Positions 24,804 through 26,808 of a stretch of 26,808 bases of DNA are shown here, one piece after another (within the stretch, counting starts at the first letter, position 1; each line of letters starts with the position of its first letter). A program made the translations under genes and the position numbers. The stretch covers positions 1-26,808 of the forward strand of contig JAFXRA010000012.1 of assembly GCA_017526725.1 (NCBI GenBank). The letters run 5' to 3'. Under the pieces are notes generated by a model. The model was not told the origin of the DNA. It did no database searches and saw only the letters and a list, made by a program, of their open reading frames with translations. Source of the DNA: Candidatus Rifleibacteriota bacterium. Its GTDB lineage: Bacteria > Riflebacteria > Ozemobacteria > Ozemobacterales > Ozemobacteraceae.

Positions 24804-24869
24804 TTGAGAATAATTACGCTTATACTTTTAGTTATAGCAATGTTGTTAATAACAACAGAACTTAACTAA
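24804..24869 (+). CDS. Possible 21-residue hydrophobic membrane peptide (type I toxin-like)
   Basis: A TTG-initiated reading frame with AGGA 9 bases upstream encodes a peptide beginning M-R-I-I-T-L-I-L-L and ending L-L-I-T-T-E-L-N. It is essentially one membrane helix with a basic N-terminus and acidic C-terminus. Size and composition recall short toxins such as Ibs or other type I toxin-antitoxin peptides, but no sequence match is claimed. It is flanked by a switch-like leader and by a strong hairpin 3 bases after the stop, which suits a structured toxin mRNA. With so few codons, chance is a real alternative. Confidence 0.3.
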   Translation: MRIITLILLVIAMLLITTELN

Positions 24870-24871
24870 GA

Positions 24872-24916
24872 AGTATTCTAGCGTGTGGGTGCCACACACC
24901 TGCACGCTTCTATACT
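24872..24916. ncRNA. Stable hairpin after the small peptide frame
   Basis: Outer arms AGTAT/ATACT and AGCGTG/CACGCT are separated by a symmetrical TCT/TCT internal loop, with a further inner stem (TGTGG/CCACA or GGGTG/CACCT). There is no T-run, so it is not a standard terminator. It may stabilise the 3' end of the small transcript or be a separate RNA element. The remaining gap up to 25074 is AT-rich and shows no gene. Confidence 0.45.
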
Positions 24917-25074
24917 AAGTAGAAACAAAATTATGAACAATTGCAACCCTCCTTCTTATTCTTTTTATAATCAAAAATATCTTTGTTCAATATTGTATAA
25001 AATAGAATTATATATTAGATTAGAGAGTGATAGAGTGTTAGAATTTGCAAAAGAATAAGGAGCCCGATAAATCA

Positions 25075-26808
25075 ATGACTTCTTCAGAATATTTTGATTC
25101 TATTTTTTCTGGCATAGAAACAGAATCTTTACCGATTCCAGACAAAAAATCAAATAAGAAAAATATATCCGAATATAAATACGATTTAAAAATTGAGAGT
25201 GAATCTGTTAAAAAGTTTTGCATCAAATTCAACATTACAGAAAATACATTGTTTAACGCCGTTTTTAGCATAGTAATAGCTAGATTTTCAGGTGCTAATG
25301 ACGCCTTATATATATTGGCAAAAGGGGAAACCATTCCTGTTTATTGCAAATTCGATGAAAATACTACTCTTAGCGATTATTTAACTCAATTAGAAGAACA
25401 GATAGAAAACTCTGCCAAGAATGCTCTGCCTTTTGAAGAGATGGCAAAGAAATATAATATAAATACTGATCTTATTTTTAAAAGATGCTCCCCCACAATA
25501 AGCGGGGGAGCTGTCGAACAAAGTGAGACTGAGGGGGGAGCAAAGCAAAGCTTTGCGGAAGCATCGAATAAAGGAAATCTTTTTGATTTAAAAGATAATA
25601 TTAAAGATTATAAACTTGCGGTTTCTATTGTTTTTAATAAAAATGAATTCTCAATAATAGCCAGTTACCGTTCCGATTTATATGAAAAAGCAAGCATAAT
25701 AAATATTCTGCAATCTTTTGAAGTTGCCATAGAAAATCTGACAAAATGTCATAAAATTAAAGATATTTCTATTCTTTCGAAAGAACAGGAAGCCAAACTA
25801 GACAGTTTTAACAATACAGAAACAGAATTTGATACTACAAAAACTGTCGTAGACATGTTCAGCGATATAGTTTCAAAACACCCGAAAAATACAGCAGTAG
25901 TATATAAGAATATGAAAATCAGCTATGCCAAGTTAGACAAAATTACGTCTAATCTGGCAGGATACCTGATAAAAAGCGGTTATAAAGCAGAAGATGTTAT
26001 TGCTGTTCTTATTCCTAGATGCGAATACATGGCAATTGTTTCTTTGGGTGTGGCAAGAAGCAGCTGCGCCTATCAGCCATTAGACCCGACTTATCCGCAG
26101 GATAGACTGCATTTTATGCTTAGGGATTCCGGAGCAAAACTTCTTATTACAACTAGAAAAATGCAGTCGTTAGTGCCGGCATATACTGGTAAAGTGCTTT
26201 TTATTGATGAAATCACGGCTTTGCCAGATTATAAAGAAGAACTGCCTCAGCCTAATCCTAAAAATCTGTTTATTCTGCTTTATACTTCAGGTTCTACTGG
26301 CATTCCAAAAGGCTGTATGATTGAATATGGCAATATATCGGCATTTTGCAATAATTATCATTTGCAGTTCAAACTCAATAGCTCTTCCAAAACAACAGCC
26401 TACGCATCTTACGGTTTTGATGCTTCTATGATGGATATATTCTGTCCTCTTACAGCAGGCGCCGAATTACACATCATTCCAGAAGAAATAAGATTAGATT
26501 TAATTGCACTGAATACATATTTTGAGAAGAACGGCATTACCCACGCCTTTATGACAACTCAGGTCGGCAGACAGTTTGCCTTAGGCATCAAGAACACTTC
26601 TCTCAAATACCTGCTGACCGGCGGTGAAAAACTTGTTCCAATTGAACCACCAAAGGGCTATAAGTTTATAAATCTTTACGGCCCAACTGAAGCAACCGTA
26701 TTTATAACAAACTTCCAGGTAAACAAATATTACGAAAATATTCCTATAGGGAAACCCGTATCAAATATAAAGCTCTATGTTGCTGACAATCATGGGAACA
26801 GACTTCCA
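25075..26808 (+). CDS. Non-ribosomal peptide synthetase, 5' part (half condensation domain + adenylation domain), runs off the window
   Basis: 578 codons are open to the window edge with no stop. Residues about 40-225 match only the C-terminal half of a condensation domain (S-I-V-I-A-R-F-S-G, then L-P-F-E-E-M, then S-Y-R-S-D-L-Y); the half with the H-H-x-x-x-D-G active site is absent. An adenylation domain follows from about 255: I-S-Y-A-K-L-D (A1), A-Y-Q-P-L-D-P-T-Y-P (A2), L-Y-T-S-G-S-T-G-I-P-K-G (A3), Y-G-F-D-A-S (A4) and N-L-Y-G-P-T-E (A5). The by-eye specificity code is D-A-M-F-L-G-L-V-F, near the remembered leucine code D-A-W-F-L-G-N-V-V. The start has AAGGAG but with a long 12-base spacer. 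An 82-bp palindromic element is inserted in frame (codons about 137-164). Confidence 0.85.
   Translation, partial: MTSSEYFDSIFSGIETESLPIPDKKSNKKNISEYKYDLKIESESVKKFCIKFNITENTLFNAVFSIVIARFSGANDALYILAKGETIPVYCKFDENTTLSDYLTQLEEQIENSAKNALPFEEMAKKYNINTDLIFKRCSPTISGGAVEQSETEGGAKQSFAEASNKGNLFDLKDNIKDYKLAVSIVFNKNEFSIIASYRSDLYEKASIINILQSFEVAIENLTKCHKIKDISILSKEQEAKLDSFNNTETEFDTTKTVVDMFSDIVSKHPKNTAVVYKNMKISYAKLDKITSNLAGYLIKSGYKAEDVIAVLIPRCEYMAIVSLGVARSSCAYQPLDPTYPQDRLHFMLRDSGAKLLITTRKMQSLVPAYTGKVLFIDEITALPDYKEELPQPNPKNLFILLYTSGSTGIPKGCMIEYGNISAFCNNYHLQFKLNSSSKTTAYASYGFDASMMDIFCPLTAGAELHIIPEEIRLDLIALNTYFEKNGITHAFMTTQVGRQFALGIKNTSLKYLLTGGEKLVPIEPPKGYKFINLYGPTEATVFITNFQVNKYYENIPIGKPVSNIKLYVADNHGNRLP
25484..25565 (+). 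repeat. 82-bp nested palindromic element inside the NRPS gene, copy A
   Basis: It is bounded by GATGCT and AGCATC. Inside are GCTCCCCC/GGGGGAGC (25487-25494 with 25504-25511), a central TGTC...GACTGA segment, and GCAAAGC/GCTTTGC (25540-25556). It is the sense-strand relative of 37-113. It lies wholly within the open NRPS frame and adds a Ser/Gly/Ala/Glu-rich stretch in a variable loop of the half condensation domain, without stop or frameshift. Confidence 0.85.

Noticed and set aside
25038..25334. Minus-strand frame of 98 codons
   Set aside because: It is antisense to the well-supported NRPS frame and has no recognisable domain or ribosome site.

Overview
The window is AT-rich bacterial DNA with Shine-Dalgarno-type starts, many Sec signal peptides and periplasm-type proteins: a cell-wall amidase, an M16 peptidase pair and a very large alpha-2-macroglobulin. 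This points to a diderm (Gram-negative-like) bacterium, perhaps host-associated. I cannot name a phylum. The alpha-2-macroglobulin layout recalls Bacteroidetes-type homologues, and one repeat family recalls nested palindromes of gut Firmicutes, so taxonomy stays open. There are no rRNA, tRNA, CRISPR array, IS transposase or phage genes.

Layout. (1) 1-223: palindromic repeats. (2) 224-2390, minus strand: a tight operon fmdB-like > ygjP-like metalloprotease > type B DnaJ > trmL. (3) 2391-2832: gene-free, with a purine heptad repeat and copy 1 of a 78-bp dispersed repeat. (4) 2833-8785, plus strand: a five-gene operon of amidase, zinc-ribbon/OB-fold membrane protein, TctA-like permease, YdjM-like membrane hydrolase, and a stand-alone Cas6e-like protein that lacks the catalytic His. 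It ends in a bidirectional terminator. (5) 8832-9851, minus: a secreted TPR protein. (6) 9852-10452: gene-free, with a striking array of unlike hairpins at about 73-bp spacing, then copy 2 of the 78-bp repeat and a promoter. (7) 10453-19610, plus: M16 peptidase (zinc site intact), M16 partner (zinc site lost), alpha-2-macroglobulin with thioester motif. (8) 19678-24314: two divergent genes, an amino-acid-permease fused to a SpoIIE-type PP2C phosphatase and a MATE exporter fused to an RsbW-type ATPase. (9) 24315-25074: gene-free by size, with a large palindrome, a possible regulated 21-residue membrane peptide and a hairpin. (10) 25075 to the window end: the start of an NRPS, with a half condensation domain followed by an adenylation domain. 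An 82-bp palindromic element sits inside this gene in frame.

Most interesting. The two divergent transporters each carry one opposing enzyme of a partner-switching circuit (phosphatase and kinase-type ATPase), suggesting that transport or substrate status is read out through a shared STAS-type antagonist encoded elsewhere. The MATE gene is bracketed by inverted copies of a large palindrome whose stems differ by compensatory changes. Other points to check are the Cas6e-like protein away from any CRISPR locus, the hairpin array, the in-frame palindrome in the NRPS, and the leader with mutually exclusive pairings before the tiny peptide.
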